A stretch of DNA of 64,000 bases, from contig NZ_NIBG01000023.1 in the NCBI RefSeq assembly GCF_002270055.1, positions 1-64,000 of the forward strand, read 5' to 3'. Below the pieces are notes generated by a model, which ran no database searches, was not told where the DNA came from, and was given only the letters and a program-made list of their open reading frames with translations. Positions 7,757 to 17,732 of the stretch are shown one piece after another. Source of the stretch: Anaeromicrobium sediminis. Its GTDB lineage: Bacteria > Bacillota > Clostridia > Peptostreptococcales > Thermotaleaceae. Within the stretch, counting starts at the first letter, position 1. Each line of letters begins with the position of its first letter. The position numbers and the translations under genes are program-made.

Positions 7757-8863
7757 ATGTCAAATCTTAAAAGAACGGCTCTTTTCAATGCCCATGGAAA
7801 GCACGGAGGAAAGATAATAGACTTCTCAGGATGGGAACTTCCAGTCCAATATGAGGGCATCACTCCAGAGCACGAAGCTACTAGAAATAAGGCTGGTCTA
7901 TTTGATGTATCTCATATGGGAGAAGTGGAAGTTAAGGGTAAGGATGCCTTTAAATTCGTACAAAATTTAGTGACTAATGATGTATCTGCCCTTGAGGATA
8001 ATCAGGTATTATATACATTTATGTGCTATGAAGACGGTGGAGTGGTAGATGATTTATTAGTATATAGATTTAATGAAGAACATTTTTTCCTTGTAATAAA
8101 TGCTAGTAACGTGGATAAGGATTTTGACTGGATGAAGAAGAACTCAGATGGATATGATATAGATGTTGTGAATATATCAGAGGCGTTATCTCAATTGGCC
8201 ATACAAGGACCTCATGCTCAAGAAATACTACAAAAACTAACAGATACAGATTTGACCGAGATAAAGTTTTTCTACTGTAAGAGAAATGTGAATGTGGCCG
8301 GAGCTAGCTGTTTGGTTTCAAGAACTGGATATACGGGAGAAGATGGTTTTGAAATATACCTAGACCATGACAATGCAGAAATGGTTTGGGAAAAACTTAT
8401 GGAAGAGGGAAAAGATCTAGGGCTAAGACCAGTGGGTCTAGGAGCTAGGGACACTTTAAGATTTGAAGCTACATTACCCCTTTATGGGAATGAATTGACT
8501 AAGGATATAACTCCATTAGAAGCGGGCCTTGGATTCTTTGTAAAGTTAGACACAGACGATTTTATAGGAAAGGAAGCTTTGGTTAAGCAGAAGGCAGAAG
8601 GATTAAAGAGAAAAATAGTAGGTTTTGAAATGTTAGATAAGGGAATTCCTAGACATGGTTATGAAGTATGGGCAGATGGAAAAGAAATAGGATTTGTAAC
8701 TACTGGATATGCTGCTCCTACAGTTAAGAAGAATATAGGATTTGCCATGGTTCCTATAGAGTATTCAAAACTAGGTACACCTATTGAAATAAAGGTGAGA
8801 AAAAGAATTTTAAAGGCTCAAGTGGTAAGTAAGAGATTTTACACTAAGAACTATAAGAAATAA
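7757..8863 (+). CDS. gcvT: Glycine cleavage system T protein (aminomethyltransferase)
   Basis: 368 residues, normal for GcvT. It transfers the aminomethyl carbon from lipoyl-GcvH to tetrahydrofolate, releasing ammonia and 5,10-methylene-THF. It has the GcvT fold with the typical N-terminal KRTALFNAHGKHGGKIIDFSGWELP, MGEVEVKG, the GGVVDDLLVYRF folate-site loop, TGYTGEDGFEIY, GLGARDTLRFEA and a C-terminal barrel (GKEALVKQKAEG). AAGGAGGGG precedes ATG 7757. First gene after the second glycine riboswitch; a 124-base gap with a hairpin separates it from gcvH. Confidence 0.97.
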   Translation: MSNLKRTALFNAHGKHGGKIIDFSGWELPVQYEGITPEHEATRNKAGLFDVSHMGEVEVKGKDAFKFVQNLVTNDVSALEDNQVLYTFMCYEDGGVVDDLLVYRFNEEHFFLVINASNVDKDFDWMKKNSDGYDIDVVNISEALSQLAIQGPHAQEILQKLTDTDLTEIKFFYCKRNVNVAGASCLVSRTGYTGEDGFEIYLDHDNAEMVWEKLMEEGKDLGLRPVGLGARDTLRFEATLPLYGNELTKDITPLEAGLGFFVKLDTDDFIGKEALVKQKAEGLKRKIVGFEMLDKGIPRHGYEVWADGKEIGFVTTGYAAPTVKKNIGFAMVPIEYSKLGTPIEIKVRKRILKAQVVSKRFYTKNYKK

Positions 8864-8864
8864 A

Positions 8865-8896
8865 AGCTAAGATAGGTTTAAAAAACTATATTAGCT
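8865..8896 (+). other. Intra-operon hairpin between gcvT and gcvH
   Basis: AGCTAAGATAG (8865-8875) pairs with CTATATTAGCT (8886-8896) with one mismatch. No T run follows, so it is more likely an RNA-processing or stability element than a strong terminator. Confidence 0.45.
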
Positions 8897-8986
8897 CAAT
8901 AAAATTAAGAAAATTAAAAACAATCTAAATATGGATGTTGTTATGGACTATTATATTTAGAAAAAGTTATTAAGGAGGAATTTATT

Positions 8987-9373
8987 GTGAAAATAGTAGA
9001 AGGAATTTATTATTCAAAGGATCATGAGTGGATTAAGGTAGAGGGAAATGAAGCTTCTATAGGAATTACAGATTATGCTCAACATGCCCTAGGGGAAATC
9101 GTTTATGTGGAAATGCCTGAGGTTGATGATGAATTAAATGCTGGAGATGTATTTGGTGTTATTGAATCTGTTAAGGCTGCATCCGATTCTTACATGCCTG
9201 TGTCAGGAAAGATTACAGGAATAAATGAAGAATTAGAAGATTCACCGGAACTTTTAAATAATAGTCCTTATGAAAGCTGGATATTAAAGGTTGAAATCAG
9301 CGATTTATCAGAATTAGACAGTTTAATGGATCATGAAGACTATAAGGCATTTTGTGAAAGTGAAAGCCATTAA
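8987..9373 (+). CDS. gcvH: Glycine cleavage system H protein
   Basis: 128 residues, normal for GcvH, the lipoylated carrier that shuttles the aminomethyl group between P, T and L proteins. The lipoyl-lysine is K63 in the [15 protein letters not shown] hairpin; upstream are [12 protein letters not shown] and [19 protein letters not shown]. The GTG start at 8987 is chosen because TAAGGAGGA lies 8 bases upstream. 35 bases separate it from gcvPA. LipB and LipA, which supply its cofactor, are encoded 5 kb downstream on the same strand. Confidence 0.97.
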   Translation: MKIVEGIYYSKDHEWIKVEGNEASIGITDYAQHALGEIVYVEMPEVDDELNAGDVFGVIESVKAASDSYMPVSGKITGINEELEDSPELLNNSPYESWILKVEISDLSELDSLMDHEDYKAFCESESH

Positions 9374-9408
9374 AAATTAGTTTCTATAAAGTATGGAGGA
9401 GGTAGCCT

Positions 9409-10749
9409 ATGCATAGATATATTGCTAATACAGAAGCAGATAGAAAATATATGCTAAACGAAATAAATGCAGAATCTATAGATGATTTATTTAGTGATAT
9501 TCCAGAAGAACTTAAGTTAGGTAGGGAGCTCAACTTAAAAGAGGGAATGTCAGAGATAGAAATCTTTAATCATATGAACGAAATTGCAAGTAAAAATAAG
9601 AGTATAAATGATTTAACATGCTTTTTAGGAGCAGGAGCATATGATCATTATATTCCTACTATTATAAAACACATGGTTTTAAGATCTGAGTTCTTCACTG
9701 CTTATACACCTTATCAACCGGAGATAAGCCAGGGAACGTTACAAGCTATATTTGAGTATCAAACTATGATTAGTGATTTAACGGGAATGGATGTATCTAA
9801 TGCATCCATGTATGATGGTGCAACGGCTTGTGCAGAGGCAGCCATAATGGCTTGCGCAAATACTAGACGTAAATCAGTTTTAGTATCTAAAACTGTAAAT
9901 CCTGAAACTAGAAAAGTGTTAAATACTTATATGAAATATAGAAACTTAGAAGTAATTGAAGTGGATATGACAGACGGAGTTACGGATTTAGAACATTTAA
10001 AATCTCTAGTAAGCAAGGAAACGGCAGGGGTTATAATCCAAAGTCCTAACTTCTTTGGAATAATAGAAGATTATTCTAAAGCTGGAGAAATAGTTCACGC
10101 AAATAAGGGGTTACTAATAACTTCTGTAGATCCAATGTCTTTAGCCATATTAAAGAATCCAGGATCACAGGGAGCAGATATTGTAGTAGGAGATGCTCAA
10201 TGCTTTGGAAATGGACTAAACCTTGGAGGTCCATATTTAGGATTTATGGCAACTAAGTCAAAGTTAGCTAGAAAGATGCCAGGTAGAATAGTAGGAGAGT
10301 CTGTAGATGCAGATGGAAAGAGAGCCTTTGTTCTTACTCTTCAAGCTAGGGAACAGCATATTAGAAGATTTAAAGCTACATCTAACATATGCTCAAATCA
10401 AGGTTTAAATATGTTAATGGCAACTATTTATCTAACTACTTTAGGTAAAGAAGGATTAAAGGAAGTGGCTATGCAGTCGGCTCAAAAGGCACACTATGCC
10501 TTTGAAGAAATAACTAAGGGTGGTAAGTTTAAACCTGTATTTGATAAACCTTTCTTTAAAGAGTTTGTACTTACTAGTGATATGGATAGTACTAAGGTAA
10601 ATGAGAAGTTACTGGGAGAAGGTATTCTTGGTGGATATGAAATAGGTAAAGACTATGAAGAATATAAAAATAGTTTAATGTTCTGTGTAACAGAAAAGAG
10701 AACTAAGTATGAAATAGATAAACTTTCAAGTGTATTGGAGGTGTTATAA
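9409..10749 (+). CDS. gcvPA: Glycine dehydrogenase (aminomethyl-transferring) subunit 1
   Basis: 446 residues, the N-terminal half of the two-subunit bacterial P-protein. Conserved features include [43 protein letters not shown] and the [20 protein letters not shown] segment. With GcvPB it decarboxylates glycine and loads aminomethyl onto lipoyl-GcvH. GGAGGAGG precedes ATG 9409. The stop overlaps the start of gcvPB by one base (TAATG), indicating translational coupling and 1:1 subunit supply. A degraded paralog is at 4775-6097. Confidence 0.96.
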   Translation: MHRYIANTEADRKYMLNEINAESIDDLFSDIPEELKLGRELNLKEGMSEIEIFNHMNEIASKNKSINDLTCFLGAGAYDHYIPTIIKHMVLRSEFFTAYTPYQPEISQGTLQAIFEYQTMISDLTGMDVSNASMYDGATACAEAAIMACANTRRKSVLVSKTVNPETRKVLNTYMKYRNLEVIEVDMTDGVTDLEHLKSLVSKETAGVIIQSPNFFGIIEDYSKAGEIVHANKGLLITSVDPMSLAILKNPGSQGADIVVGDAQCFGNGLNLGGPYLGFMATKSKLARKMPGRIVGESVDADGKRAFVLTLQAREQHIRRFKATSNICSNQGLNMLMATIYLTTLGKEGLKEVAMQSAQKAHYAFEEITKGGKFKPVFDKPFFKEFVLTSDMDSTKVNEKLLGEGILGGYEIGKDYEEYKNSLMFCVTEKRTKYEIDKLSSVLEVL

Positions 10750-12200
10750 TGAGAAACTATGATAATTTAATCTTTGAAATATCTAAACCTGGTAGAAAAG
10801 CATATAAACTTCCTAAAAATGATGTGCCGGGTAAGGATTTATCAAGTATAATCCCAGCGGAGTTTTTAAGTGAAGAAGAGTTAAAATTACCAGAGGTAAG
10901 TGAGTTAGATGTAGTTAGACATTTTACTAATTTATCTAATAAAAACTATGGAGTAGATACGGGTTTCTATCCATTAGGTTCTTGTACTATGAAGTATAAT
11001 CCAAAGATAAATGAAGACGTGGCGGGTATGGAGAAACTAAGTATGGTCCATCCATATCAACCTGAGAGTACAGTTCAAGGATCCCTTGAAGTTATATATG
11101 ACTTAGGTGAAATGCTGGCTGAAATAGCAGGTATGGATAAGGTAACTCTACAACCGGCAGCTGGAGCCCATGGAGAGTTACTAGGTCTTATGCTAATAAA
11201 AGCATATCATGATAGCAGAAATGACTTTAAGAGAACTAAAATTATAGTTCCAGATTCTGCCCATGGTACTAATCCAGCTACTGCAGCTGTAGCTGGATAT
11301 GAAATTGTGGAAATTAAATCAAATGAAGACGGCTCTGTATGTATGGATTCCTTAAAGGAAGCTTTAAGTGATGAAATAGCAGGGTTAATGTTAACAAATC
11401 CAAGTACATTAGGATTATTTGAAACAAATATTAAAGAAATAGCAGACTTAGTTCACGAGGCAGGCGGTCAATTATACTATGATGGGGCTAATATGAATGC
11501 CATCATGGGAGTTACAAGGCCGGGAGATATGGGATTTGACGTAATGCATTATAATCTACACAAGACATTCTCAACTCCTCACGGTGGAGGAGGTCCAGGA
11601 AGTGGACCTGTGGGAGTTAAGGAGCATTTAGCTAAATTCTTACCAGTCCCTGTAGTGGAGAAGAAGGATGATAAATATATCCTAGGCTATGATAGACCAG
11701 AGTCAATAGGAAAAATTAAAGGATTCTATGGTCACTATGGAATAATGTTAAGGGCTTACACTTATATCTTAGCCATGGGTAAGGAAGGCATAAAAGAAGT
11801 TAGTGAGATAGCCGTATTAAACGCAAACTACATGATGAATAAATTAAAAGAACATTATTATTTACCAATAGATCAAGTATGCAAGCACGAATTTGTATTA
11901 GGTGGTCTAGGAGATAGTCTACAAGTATCAACCCTTGATATAGCTAAGAGATTATTAGACTATGGATATCATCCACCAACTGTATATTTCCCACTTATAG
12001 TTAATGAGGCTATCATGGTGGAGCCAACAGAAACGGAAAGTCTAGAGACTATGGATGGATTTATTGAAACTATGATAAAAATTGCAGAGGAAGCTAAAGA
12101 AAACCCAGAAATGTTAAAGGGTGCACCATATAATACCCCAGTAAGAAGAATTGATGAGGCAAGGGCAGCTAGAAAACTTATATTAAAGTGGAATGGATAA
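10749..12200 (+). CDS. gcvPB: Glycine dehydrogenase (aminomethyl-transferring) subunit 2
   Basis: 483 residues, full length. It carries the PLP site: K272 in [15 protein letters not shown], the PLP-contacting Asp in YDGANMNA, and [13 protein letters not shown] and [17 protein letters not shown]. These are the residues lost in the paralog at 6097-7119, which makes this the catalytic copy. ATG 10749 overlaps the gcvPA stop. The stop at 12198-12200 is followed by the fhs ribosome binding site within one base. Confidence 0.97.
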   Translation: MRNYDNLIFEISKPGRKAYKLPKNDVPGKDLSSIIPAEFLSEEELKLPEVSELDVVRHFTNLSNKNYGVDTGFYPLGSCTMKYNPKINEDVAGMEKLSMVHPYQPESTVQGSLEVIYDLGEMLAEIAGMDKVTLQPAAGAHGELLGLMLIKAYHDSRNDFKRTKIIVPDSAHGTNPATAAVAGYEIVEIKSNEDGSVCMDSLKEALSDEIAGLMLTNPSTLGLFETNIKEIADLVHEAGGQLYYDGANMNAIMGVTRPGDMGFDVMHYNLHKTFSTPHGGGGPGSGPVGVKEHLAKFLPVPVVEKKDDKYILGYDRPESIGKIKGFYGHYGIMLRAYTYILAMGKEGIKEVSEIAVLNANYMMNKLKEHYYLPIDQVCKHEFVLGGLGDSLQVSTLDIAKRLLDYGYHPPTVYFPLIVNEAIMVEPTETESLETMDGFIETMIKIAEEAKENPEMLKGAPYNTPVRRIDEARAARKLILKWNG

Positions 12201-12213
12201 GGGAGGTCTACCT

Positions 12214-13884
12214 ATGAAAACTGATGTGCAAATAGCTCAAGAAGCAACTATGTTACCCATATTGGAAATTGCTAAGACACTAGGAATAAGCGAAGATGAC
12301 GTAGAATTATATGGCAAGTATAAGGGAAAATTATCTTTAGATCTGTGTAAGAGATTAGAAGAAAAAGAAGATGGAAAACTCATATTAGTGACAGCCATAA
12401 ACCCCACATCAGCAGGAGAAGGAAAGACTACAACTAATGTAGGTCTTAGTATGGGATTAAATAAGATTGGTAAAAAGGCCATAACTACCCTAAGGGAACC
12501 TTCATTAGGACCATGCTTTGGCGTTAAAGGTGGAGCAGCAGGAGGAGGATATGCGCAGGTAGTTCCTATGGATGATATAAACCTTCATTTTACTGGAGAT
12601 ATACATGCCATAACTACAGCTAACAACCTTATGGCAGCTCTTATTGATAATCACCTACACCAAGGAAATAAGTTAAGTATTGACCCGAAGAGAATCACTT
12701 GGAGAAGAGGGCTAGATATGAATGATAGAGCCCTTAGAGAGATTACAGTAGCTCTTGGACCAAAGGGGAATGGAGTTACTAGAGTAGATGGATTCGATAT
12801 ATCTGTTGCTTCAGAAATAATGGCAATATTATGTCTTGCCAATGGAATGGACGATTTAAAAGAAAGATTATCTAGGATGATAATAGGATACACTTATGCT
12901 AACGAGCCTGTAACAGCAGGTGAATTAGAGGCTACAGGAGCATTAGCATTACTTCTTAGGGATGCAATAAAGCCTAATTTAGTTCAAACGTTAGAAAATA
13001 CTCCAGCTATAATTCACGGAGGACCTTTTGCTAATATAGCCCATGGTTGTAACTCTGTTATGGCAACTAAGACAGCGCTTAAGTTAGCTGATTATGTAGT
13101 AACTGAAGCTGGTTTCGGAGCTGATTTAGGAGCTGAGAAATTCTTTAATATTAAATGTAGATATGCTGGATTAAATCCAAGTGCTGTAGTAATAGTTGCT
13201 ACTGTAAGAGCATTGAAGAATCATGGTGGAGTACCTAAGGCAGAACTTTCAGAAGTAAATATGAAGGCCTTAGCTAATGGATTTGAAAACTTAGAGAAGC
13301 AAATAGAGAACGTGAAGAAGTTTGGAGTACCGGCAGTGGTTGCTTTAAATGAGTTCCCTACAGATACTAAGGAAGAATTAGACTTTGTTGAAGAAAGATG
13401 CAAAGAACTAGGTGTAAATGTAGTACTATCTCAAGTATGGGCAAAAGGTGGAGAAGGTGGAGCTATGCTAGCTGAGAAAGTAGTTGACCTAGTAGAAGAA
13501 GAAAAGGGAGACTTTAAACCACTTTATGATTTAGATATGCCTATAAGAGAGAAAATTGAAACTATAGCTAAAGAAATATATGGAGCAGATGGAGTAGACT
13601 TTACTTCTAAAGCTTCTAAGGAAATAGAAAAATATGAAAGAATAGGATTAGAAAAACTACCTATTTGTATGGCTAAGACTCAGTACTCCTTATCTGATGA
13701 TCCAAAGTTACTAGGTAGACCAAAAGGATTTAGAATAACAGTAAGTTCTGTAAGAGCTTCTGTGGGAGCTGGATTCTTAGTAGTTCTTACAGGTAATGTA
13801 ATGACTATGCCAGGTCTTCCAAAGGTACCCGCTGCAAACAAGATGGATCTTTTAAATAATGGAGAAATAATAGGATTATTCTAG
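12214..13884 (+). CDS. fhs: Formate--tetrahydrofolate ligase
   Basis: 556 residues, the standard length. It joins formate and THF with ATP to give 10-formyl-THF. The P-loop-like TSAGEGKTT is at about 65-73, and the [25 protein letters not shown] block follows. ATG 12214 is preferred over an in-frame ATG at 12193, because GGGAGG (12201-12206) sits 7 bases before 12214 while the earlier ATG lies inside the end of gcvPB. Placement directly behind gcvPB ties methylene-THF from glycine to formyl-THF/formate chemistry. No folD or fchA is in the window. Confidence 0.97.
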   Translation: MKTDVQIAQEATMLPILEIAKTLGISEDDVELYGKYKGKLSLDLCKRLEEKEDGKLILVTAINPTSAGEGKTTTNVGLSMGLNKIGKKAITTLREPSLGPCFGVKGGAAGGGYAQVVPMDDINLHFTGDIHAITTANNLMAALIDNHLHQGNKLSIDPKRITWRRGLDMNDRALREITVALGPKGNGVTRVDGFDISVASEIMAILCLANGMDDLKERLSRMIIGYTYANEPVTAGELEATGALALLLRDAIKPNLVQTLENTPAIIHGGPFANIAHGCNSVMATKTALKLADYVVTEAGFGADLGAEKFFNIKCRYAGLNPSAVVIVATVRALKNHGGVPKAELSEVNMKALANGFENLEKQIENVKKFGVPAVVALNEFPTDTKEELDFVEERCKELGVNVVLSQVWAKGGEGGAMLAEKVVDLVEEEKGDFKPLYDLDMPIREKIETIAKEIYGADGVDFTSKASKEIEKYERIGLEKLPICMAKTQYSLSDDPKLLGRPKGFRITVSSVRASVGAGFLVVLTGNVMTMPGLPKVPAANKMDLLNNGEIIGLF

Positions 13885-13899
13885 GAAAACTTTAATTAT

Positions 13900-13932
13900 A
13901 GGTGGTTAGTTTAATAGTTAAACTAATCACCT
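13900..13932 (+). other. 15-bp hairpin between fhs and the putative selenoprotein gene
   Basis: AGGTGGTTAGTTTAA (13900-13914) pairs with TTAAACTAATCACCT (13918-13932) with one G-U pair and a 3-base loop. It is followed by TATATATA rather than a T run. It could partly terminate, attenuate, or mark an RNA cleavage point that separates fhs from the downstream genes. Confidence 0.6.
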
Positions 13933-13964
13933 TATATATACCTAAAAAATATGGAGGTTTGTAT

Positions 13965-14264
13965 ATGTTATTTGCTCATGATGGAAATGTTAAAGATGCA
14001 TTAGAAAAGAGTTTATTAAATTCTATAAGTGAGAGAAAAGCTGAGATTTGTGATACGTGAGATGCGGTTAAGGTAATGGCACTTCCGTGGGGAGTGAAAG
14101 AAGAAGTAGAACCAGCACATGGAGATACTGTTGGTGAATATATGGCGTCAATAGAAGGAACTAAAATTGAACTACCTTCTGGAGCGGTAGCTCATATGCT
14201 AAAAGCTGGAGTAAAAGAGAGAAAAGGTAAGTATATGTTAATTTATAGATACCAATTAGTATAG
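13965..14264 (+). CDS. Putative small selenoprotein (CxxU), glycine cleavage/lipoylation cluster
   Basis: Reading the in-frame TGA at 14058-14060 as selenocysteine gives a 99-residue protein with Sec at residue 32 in the motif C29-D-T-U32, the classic CxxU redox pair. GGAGG (13953-13957) lies 7 bases before ATG 13965. After the TGA the same frame continues for 67 sensible codons (MALPWGVKEEVEPAHGD, later LPSGAVAHMLKAGVKERKG) to a TAG. The in-frame ATG at 14076 has no ribosome binding site and lies in a predicted hairpin. A stem-loop 3' of the UGA fits a bacterial SECIS position. I do not recognise the family; it is not GrdA, FdhA or a thioredoxin. Alternative: a nonsense-mutated gene. A tiny thiol/selenol redox protein acting near the lipoyl system is inference only. 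Confidence 0.7.
14061..14098 (+). promoter_or_regulatory. Candidate bacterial SECIS element
   Basis: Starting 19 bases after the UGA, CACTTCC (14080-14086) pairs with GGGAGTG (14090-14096) around a GTG loop: 7 bp including one G-U. An alternative fold pairs CGG...AAG (14065-14072) with CTT...CCG (14083-14087) around a 9-base loop starting GT. Position and a G at the loop's 5' side fit bacterial SECIS rules. The element lies inside coding sequence, as expected in bacteria. Confidence 0.5.
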
Positions 14265-14294
14265 ATAGACCATGTTCAATCTGAATGTATGTGA

Positions 14295-14459
14295 ACTTAC
14301 TTCGGTCATATGGATAAAAAATATTTTATAAGGTAAGTCACTATCAGACTAGATAGTGTAAATAGTATAACTACTATAGAAGGTTCATAATTGTTTACAG
14401 CAGATGATGTTCTGATGTTCCACCTTATAAAAATTTTTTATCCATATTCCCTTGTAAGT
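14295..14459 (+). other. Long inverted-repeat, multi-hairpin element (structured RNA or MITE-like)
   Basis: Arms 14308-14334 and 14422-14447 (starting ATATGGATAAAAAAT and ending TTTTTTATCCATAT) are complementary over about 26 bp with a single-base indel. An outer ACTTAC (14295-14300)/GTAAGT (14454-14459) stem extends them across an internal loop. Inside are hairpins CACTATC/GATAGTG (14339-14345/14352-14358) and ATAGTA/TACTAT (14362-14367/14372-14377), so the whole folds as a multi-branch structure closed by a long stem. It fills the gap before lipB. It has no coding capacity. It could be a regulatory leader for lipB-lipA or a small non-autonomous mobile element. Confidence 0.65.
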
Positions 14460-14544
14460 AGCTAGATTTTATTGAGTTTAGATAGAGTGTATCAATAAAT
14501 ATAAAATTAGTAGTCGTTATTGCAAGGGGGAAGGAGCTGATGGA

Positions 14545-15195
14545 ATGATAGACATACTAGATTTAGGTAGATGTGCATATGAAGAAGCTCTAAATATACA
14601 GTACGATCTTTTGAAAAAGAGACAGGCAGACGAAATTAATGATACTTTGATTTTGGTAGAACACTTTCCTGTTATAACCATGGGGAGAAGGGCGGAAAAG
14701 GGAAATATATTAGGTTCCCAGCAGGTATTGAATGAAAATGGAATTGAAGTTTTTGAAAGTGATCGTGGTGGGGATGTGACTTATCATGGTTTTGGTCAGA
14801 TAGTTGGATATCCCATATTTAAATTAAAAGGTTCCCGCATGGGTATAAGGCAATTTGTACGAAATATAGAAGACACTTTTATTAAGTTGTTAAAGGCAGA
14901 ATATAATATTAATTCTAATAGGCATTTTAAAAATACGGGAGTATGGGTAGGAGACGATAAAATAGTCGCTATAGGATTGGCTGTAAAAAGAGGAGTAACT
15001 ATGCATGGATTTGCCTTAAATGTAAATACGAATTTAAATCATTTTAACTTCATAGTTCCTTGTGGAATACAGGATAAAGGAGTAACATCTGTAAAGAATA
15101 TAATAGGAAAAGAAGAGGATTTGGAAGAAGTAAAGGATAAAGTCATAAAACATTTTAAAGAAGTTTTTAATAAAAGCATGAAAGATGTTTTATAA
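14545..15195 (+). CDS. lipB: Lipoyl(octanoyl) transferase LipB
   Basis: 216 residues, normal for LipB. It moves octanoyl from acyl carrier protein to the lipoyl-domain lysine of proteins such as GcvH. The family signature [17 protein letters not shown] is present, as are the conserved catalytic Cys (C173 in VPCGI) and Lys (K139 in GDDKIVAIG). AAGGAG (14531-14536) precedes ATG 14545; an ATG at 14540 runs straight into a stop. lipA follows after 14 bases, forming a lipoate assembly pair beside the glycine cleavage genes. Confidence 0.95.
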   Translation: MIDILDLGRCAYEEALNIQYDLLKKRQADEINDTLILVEHFPVITMGRRAEKGNILGSQQVLNENGIEVFESDRGGDVTYHGFGQIVGYPIFKLKGSRMGIRQFVRNIEDTFIKLLKAEYNINSNRHFKNTGVWVGDDKIVAIGLAVKRGVTMHGFALNVNTNLNHFNFIVPCGIQDKGVTSVKNIIGKEEDLEEVKDKVIKHFKEVFNKSMKDVL

Positions 15196-15209
15196 AAAGG
15201 AGGTTAGCT

Positions 15210-16067
15210 ATGACTGTTAAGAGAAAGCCAGAATGGCTTAGAATTAACTTAAAAACAGGAAGAAGTTTGGATTATGTAAATAATATTTTGAAGGAGTTTT
15301 CCCTAAATACCGTCTGCCAGGAAGCTAACTGTCCTAATAGGATGGAGTGCTTTAGTAAAAAAACAGCCACTTTTATGATACTAGGAAGTCAATGTTCTAG
15401 AGGATGTAAGTTTTGTAATGTATCCCATGGTGAACTAGAGAAGGTAGATGCCAATGAACCAGAAAATGTGGCAAAGGCCACTGTGGAATTAGGACTGAAG
15501 CATGTGGTAATAACTTCTGTAACTAGAGATGACCTACCAGATGGTGGAGCAGAACATTTTAGTAAAGTAATTAATAAAATAAGGGAAAAGGACCCTAATA
15601 TAATAATAGAAGTATTAATACCTGATTTACAAGGTGATGAAATGGCATTGAAGAAAATAATAGATGCTAAACCTCACGTTATAAATCACAATATGGAGAC
15701 AGTTCCACGTTTATATGAAAAGGTACGACCAGAAGCCATATATGAAAGATCACTAAAAGTATTAGAGAGTGTGAAAAAGATGGACCCTAGTATATATACA
15801 AAATCAGGTATTATGGTAGGCTTAGGAGAAAGAGAAGACGAGGTGCTAGACTTGCTTAGGGACTTAAGGCAGGTAGGATGTGATTATTTGACAATAGGTC
15901 AATATCTAGCACCGAGTAAAGAACATTATCCTGTTGAGGAATATGTTCACCCCAATATATTTAAAAAATATAAAGACGAAGGCCTCGGTATGGGATTCTC
16001 ATTTGTAGCCTCAGACCCTTTAGTAAGAAGTTCATACAATGCAGCAGAAATGCTAGCTCATACTTAA
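15210..16067 (+). CDS. lipA: Lipoyl synthase (radical SAM)
   Basis: 285 residues, normal for LipA. It inserts two sulfurs into protein-bound octanoyl chains. Both iron-sulfur clusters are visible: the auxiliary cluster CX4CX5C (C36, C41, C47) and the radical SAM CX3CX2C (C62, C66, C69 in CSRGCKFC). The C-terminal RSSYNA serine motif, which ligates the auxiliary cluster, is present. AAAGGAGG precedes ATG 15210. Ends at the terminator at 16083-16120. Confidence 0.97.
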   Translation: MTVKRKPEWLRINLKTGRSLDYVNNILKEFSLNTVCQEANCPNRMECFSKKTATFMILGSQCSRGCKFCNVSHGELEKVDANEPENVAKATVELGLKHVVITSVTRDDLPDGGAEHFSKVINKIREKDPNIIIEVLIPDLQGDEMALKKIIDAKPHVINHNMETVPRLYEKVRPEAIYERSLKVLESVKKMDPSIYTKSGIMVGLGEREDEVLDLLRDLRQVGCDYLTIGQYLAPSKEHYPVEEYVHPNIFKKYKDEGLGMGFSFVASDPLVRSSYNAAEMLAHT

Positions 16068-16082
16068 ATAAGCTACTGAAAC

Positions 16083-16120
16083 AAAAAAGAGAAGAATTCT
16101 AATTGAATTCTTCTCTTTTT
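16083..16120. terminator. Terminator between lipA and the convergent permease gene
   Basis: AAAAAAGAGAAGAATTC pairs with GAATTCTTCTCTTTTT around TAATT. A and T runs on both sides make it work in both directions. Confidence 0.9.
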
Positions 16121-16154
16121 GTGAGTCATATGATTGTCTATATGAAGATGTTAC

Positions 16155-17480
16155 TTATGCGCTCTTTTTAATACATGATTCAGTACTTATCTTATCTTTG
16201 ATGAAATAGTAGAATGGCGCAATAACAAATAATCCACCTAATCCCCAAATAATCTTATCAGGACGATCTATTCCTGTTCTAACTAATAAGTAAATACTTG
16301 CAACTGTTGCAATTATAGGAATAATTGGACCAAAAGGAATCTTGAAACTAATTTCTTGGTCTGGATATCTATGTCTAAATATAAGTACAGAGATACAGGT
16401 TGGAATGTATTGAATAAATCTAACAATAACTCCAATAGCTGCTAATGTAGCAAATTGTCCAGTTAAAGCTAATCCGGCAGCAACAATAACTGAAACTAAT
16501 ATTGCCGCATAAGGTGCTCCATTTTTATTAGTTTTCATGAATATTTCTGGTAACATACCCTTTTGTGCCAATGCAACTCCAGATTTTGGAGTAACGAAAG
16601 ATGCCGCAATGTTAATACCTGCAACAGATATTAATGTACCAGTCATAACTAGAATCTTACCAGCGCTTCCTATAAGTTTACCAGCTGCATCTGCAACAGG
16701 TGTTGCACTATTTGCAAGTTCAGGTCCTAATGCTTTCATACAAATTGCTAATATTGCAATGTATACTAAAGATACTAAAGCCATAACCATAATAATTGCT
16801 TTAGGTAAGTTTTTCATTGGGTTTTCCATATCTTCTGCTGCAATAGCTATAGATTCGAATCCAGTGAAAGCAAAGAATAATAATATGGCTGCATCAACGA
16901 AATCTCCACTTGTAGGAACTATAGGAGTTGCTGATGATGTAACAGGCTCTAAGTTTCCATACATGGCTATACCAACAACAATAAAGAAAATAAGTGGGAT
17001 TAATTTTCCAAGTGTTATAGCATTATTAACAATCTTTGAAGTCTTAACCCCTAAAAGGTTAACCCCTGCAAGTCCAAATAAAGTAATAAGAATAATTGCA
17101 GTTTTAGCAACAGGACTTTCTAATATTGGGAATACTACAGCTAATCTTGCTGCAAAGAAAGATGCAAAGGCACCCCATGCGATGATTCCCATGAACCATT
17201 TCATTATACCAACTTCATAACCAAAAAAGTTACCGAATGCTTCCTTCGCATAAATGTAAGGACCACCATTATCTTTAAATCTAGCAGCCGCTTCTGCGAA
17301 ACATAAAGCTATAGATACAGCTAAGAACATGTCAAATAAGATAACCCATAAACTTGCTTCTCCAACCATTCCATAAGCTTTATTAGGAAGACCAAATATA
17401 CCAGTACCTATAATGGAGTTGATTCCAAGAAGAACTATACTCCAAAATCCTAATTTTGCTGATTTAGTCAAGTCTACCAC
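16155..17480 (-). CDS. APC-family amino acid permease
   Basis: 441 residues with about 12 hydrophobic segments. The N-terminus has the APC hallmark GINSIIGTGIFGLP in helix 1, and FFAFTGFESIAIAAEDMENP is the conserved helix 6-to-loop motif. The substrate cannot be read from sequence; amino acid or polyamine uptake is expected. The gene is alone on its strand. A near-consensus sigma-54 promoter lies about 40 bases before the start and activator-site-like repeats lie 200 bases upstream, with a sigma-54 activator gene 1.4 kb away, so expression is probably nitrogen/amino-acid responsive. Confidence 0.92.
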   Translation of the reverse strand: MVDLTKSAKLGFWSIVLLGINSIIGTGIFGLPNKAYGMVGEASLWVILFDMFLAVSIALCFAEAAARFKDNGGPYIYAKEAFGNFFGYEVGIMKWFMGIIAWGAFASFFAARLAVVFPILESPVAKTAIILITLFGLAGVNLLGVKTSKIVNNAITLGKLIPLIFFIVVGIAMYGNLEPVTSSATPIVPTSGDFVDAAILLFFAFTGFESIAIAAEDMENPMKNLPKAIIMVMALVSLVYIAILAICMKALGPELANSATPVADAAGKLIGSAGKILVMTGTLISVAGINIAASFVTPKSGVALAQKGMLPEIFMKTNKNGAPYAAILVSVIVAAGLALTGQFATLAAIGVIVRFIQYIPTCISVLIFRHRYPDQEISFKIPFGPIIPIIATVASIYLLVRTGIDRPDKIIWGLGGLFVIAPFYYFIKDKISTESCIKKSA

Positions 17481-17511
17481 TCCTTCAAGTAAATTTTGTA
17501 CTAATTAAATT

Positions 17512-17528
17512 AGCAATTAATATGCCAA
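17512..17528 (-). promoter_or_regulatory. Sigma-54 (-24/-12) promoter of the permease gene
   Basis: Read on the minus strand from 17528: TTGGCAT, ATTAA, TTGCT. This gives TGGCA(T)-N5-TTGCT with the invariant GG and GC exactly 10 bases apart, as required for sigma-54. It lies about 40 bases before the permease start. Confidence 0.75.
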
Positions 17529-17685
17529 AAGGATAAAAAATTGAAATAACATGTAGAAAAACAGAAAAATATAATATAAAACATTGAAAAATGAAGGTTC
17601 ATGTATGGAATTATTCATGAAAAGGATTTCTTGGTAAGGGTAAAGTAAATATAAATATACTTATAATATTTTCCAATATATATTT

Positions 17686-17732
17686 AAATAGGTTTTTAAA
17701 TAGGTATTTACCATAATCAATTAAACCTATTT
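17686..17732 (-). promoter_or_regulatory. Candidate activator binding sites (UAS) for the sigma-54 promoter
   Basis: Half-sites AAATAGGTTT (17686-17695), AAATAGGTAT (17698-17707) and the inverted AAACCTATTT (17723-17732) form direct and inverted repeats 160-210 bases upstream of the -24/-12 element, a usual distance for enhancer-type sites. Confidence 0.45.

Noticed and set aside
14076-14264. Independent small gene starting at ATG 14076
   Set aside because: No ribosome binding site, the start lies next to a predicted stem, and the frame continues upstream through a UGA to a well-placed ATG at 13965.
16537-17220. 227-codon plus-strand frame inside the permease gene
   Set aside because: It mirrors the minus-strand permease, which has clear APC motifs; typical antisense shadow.
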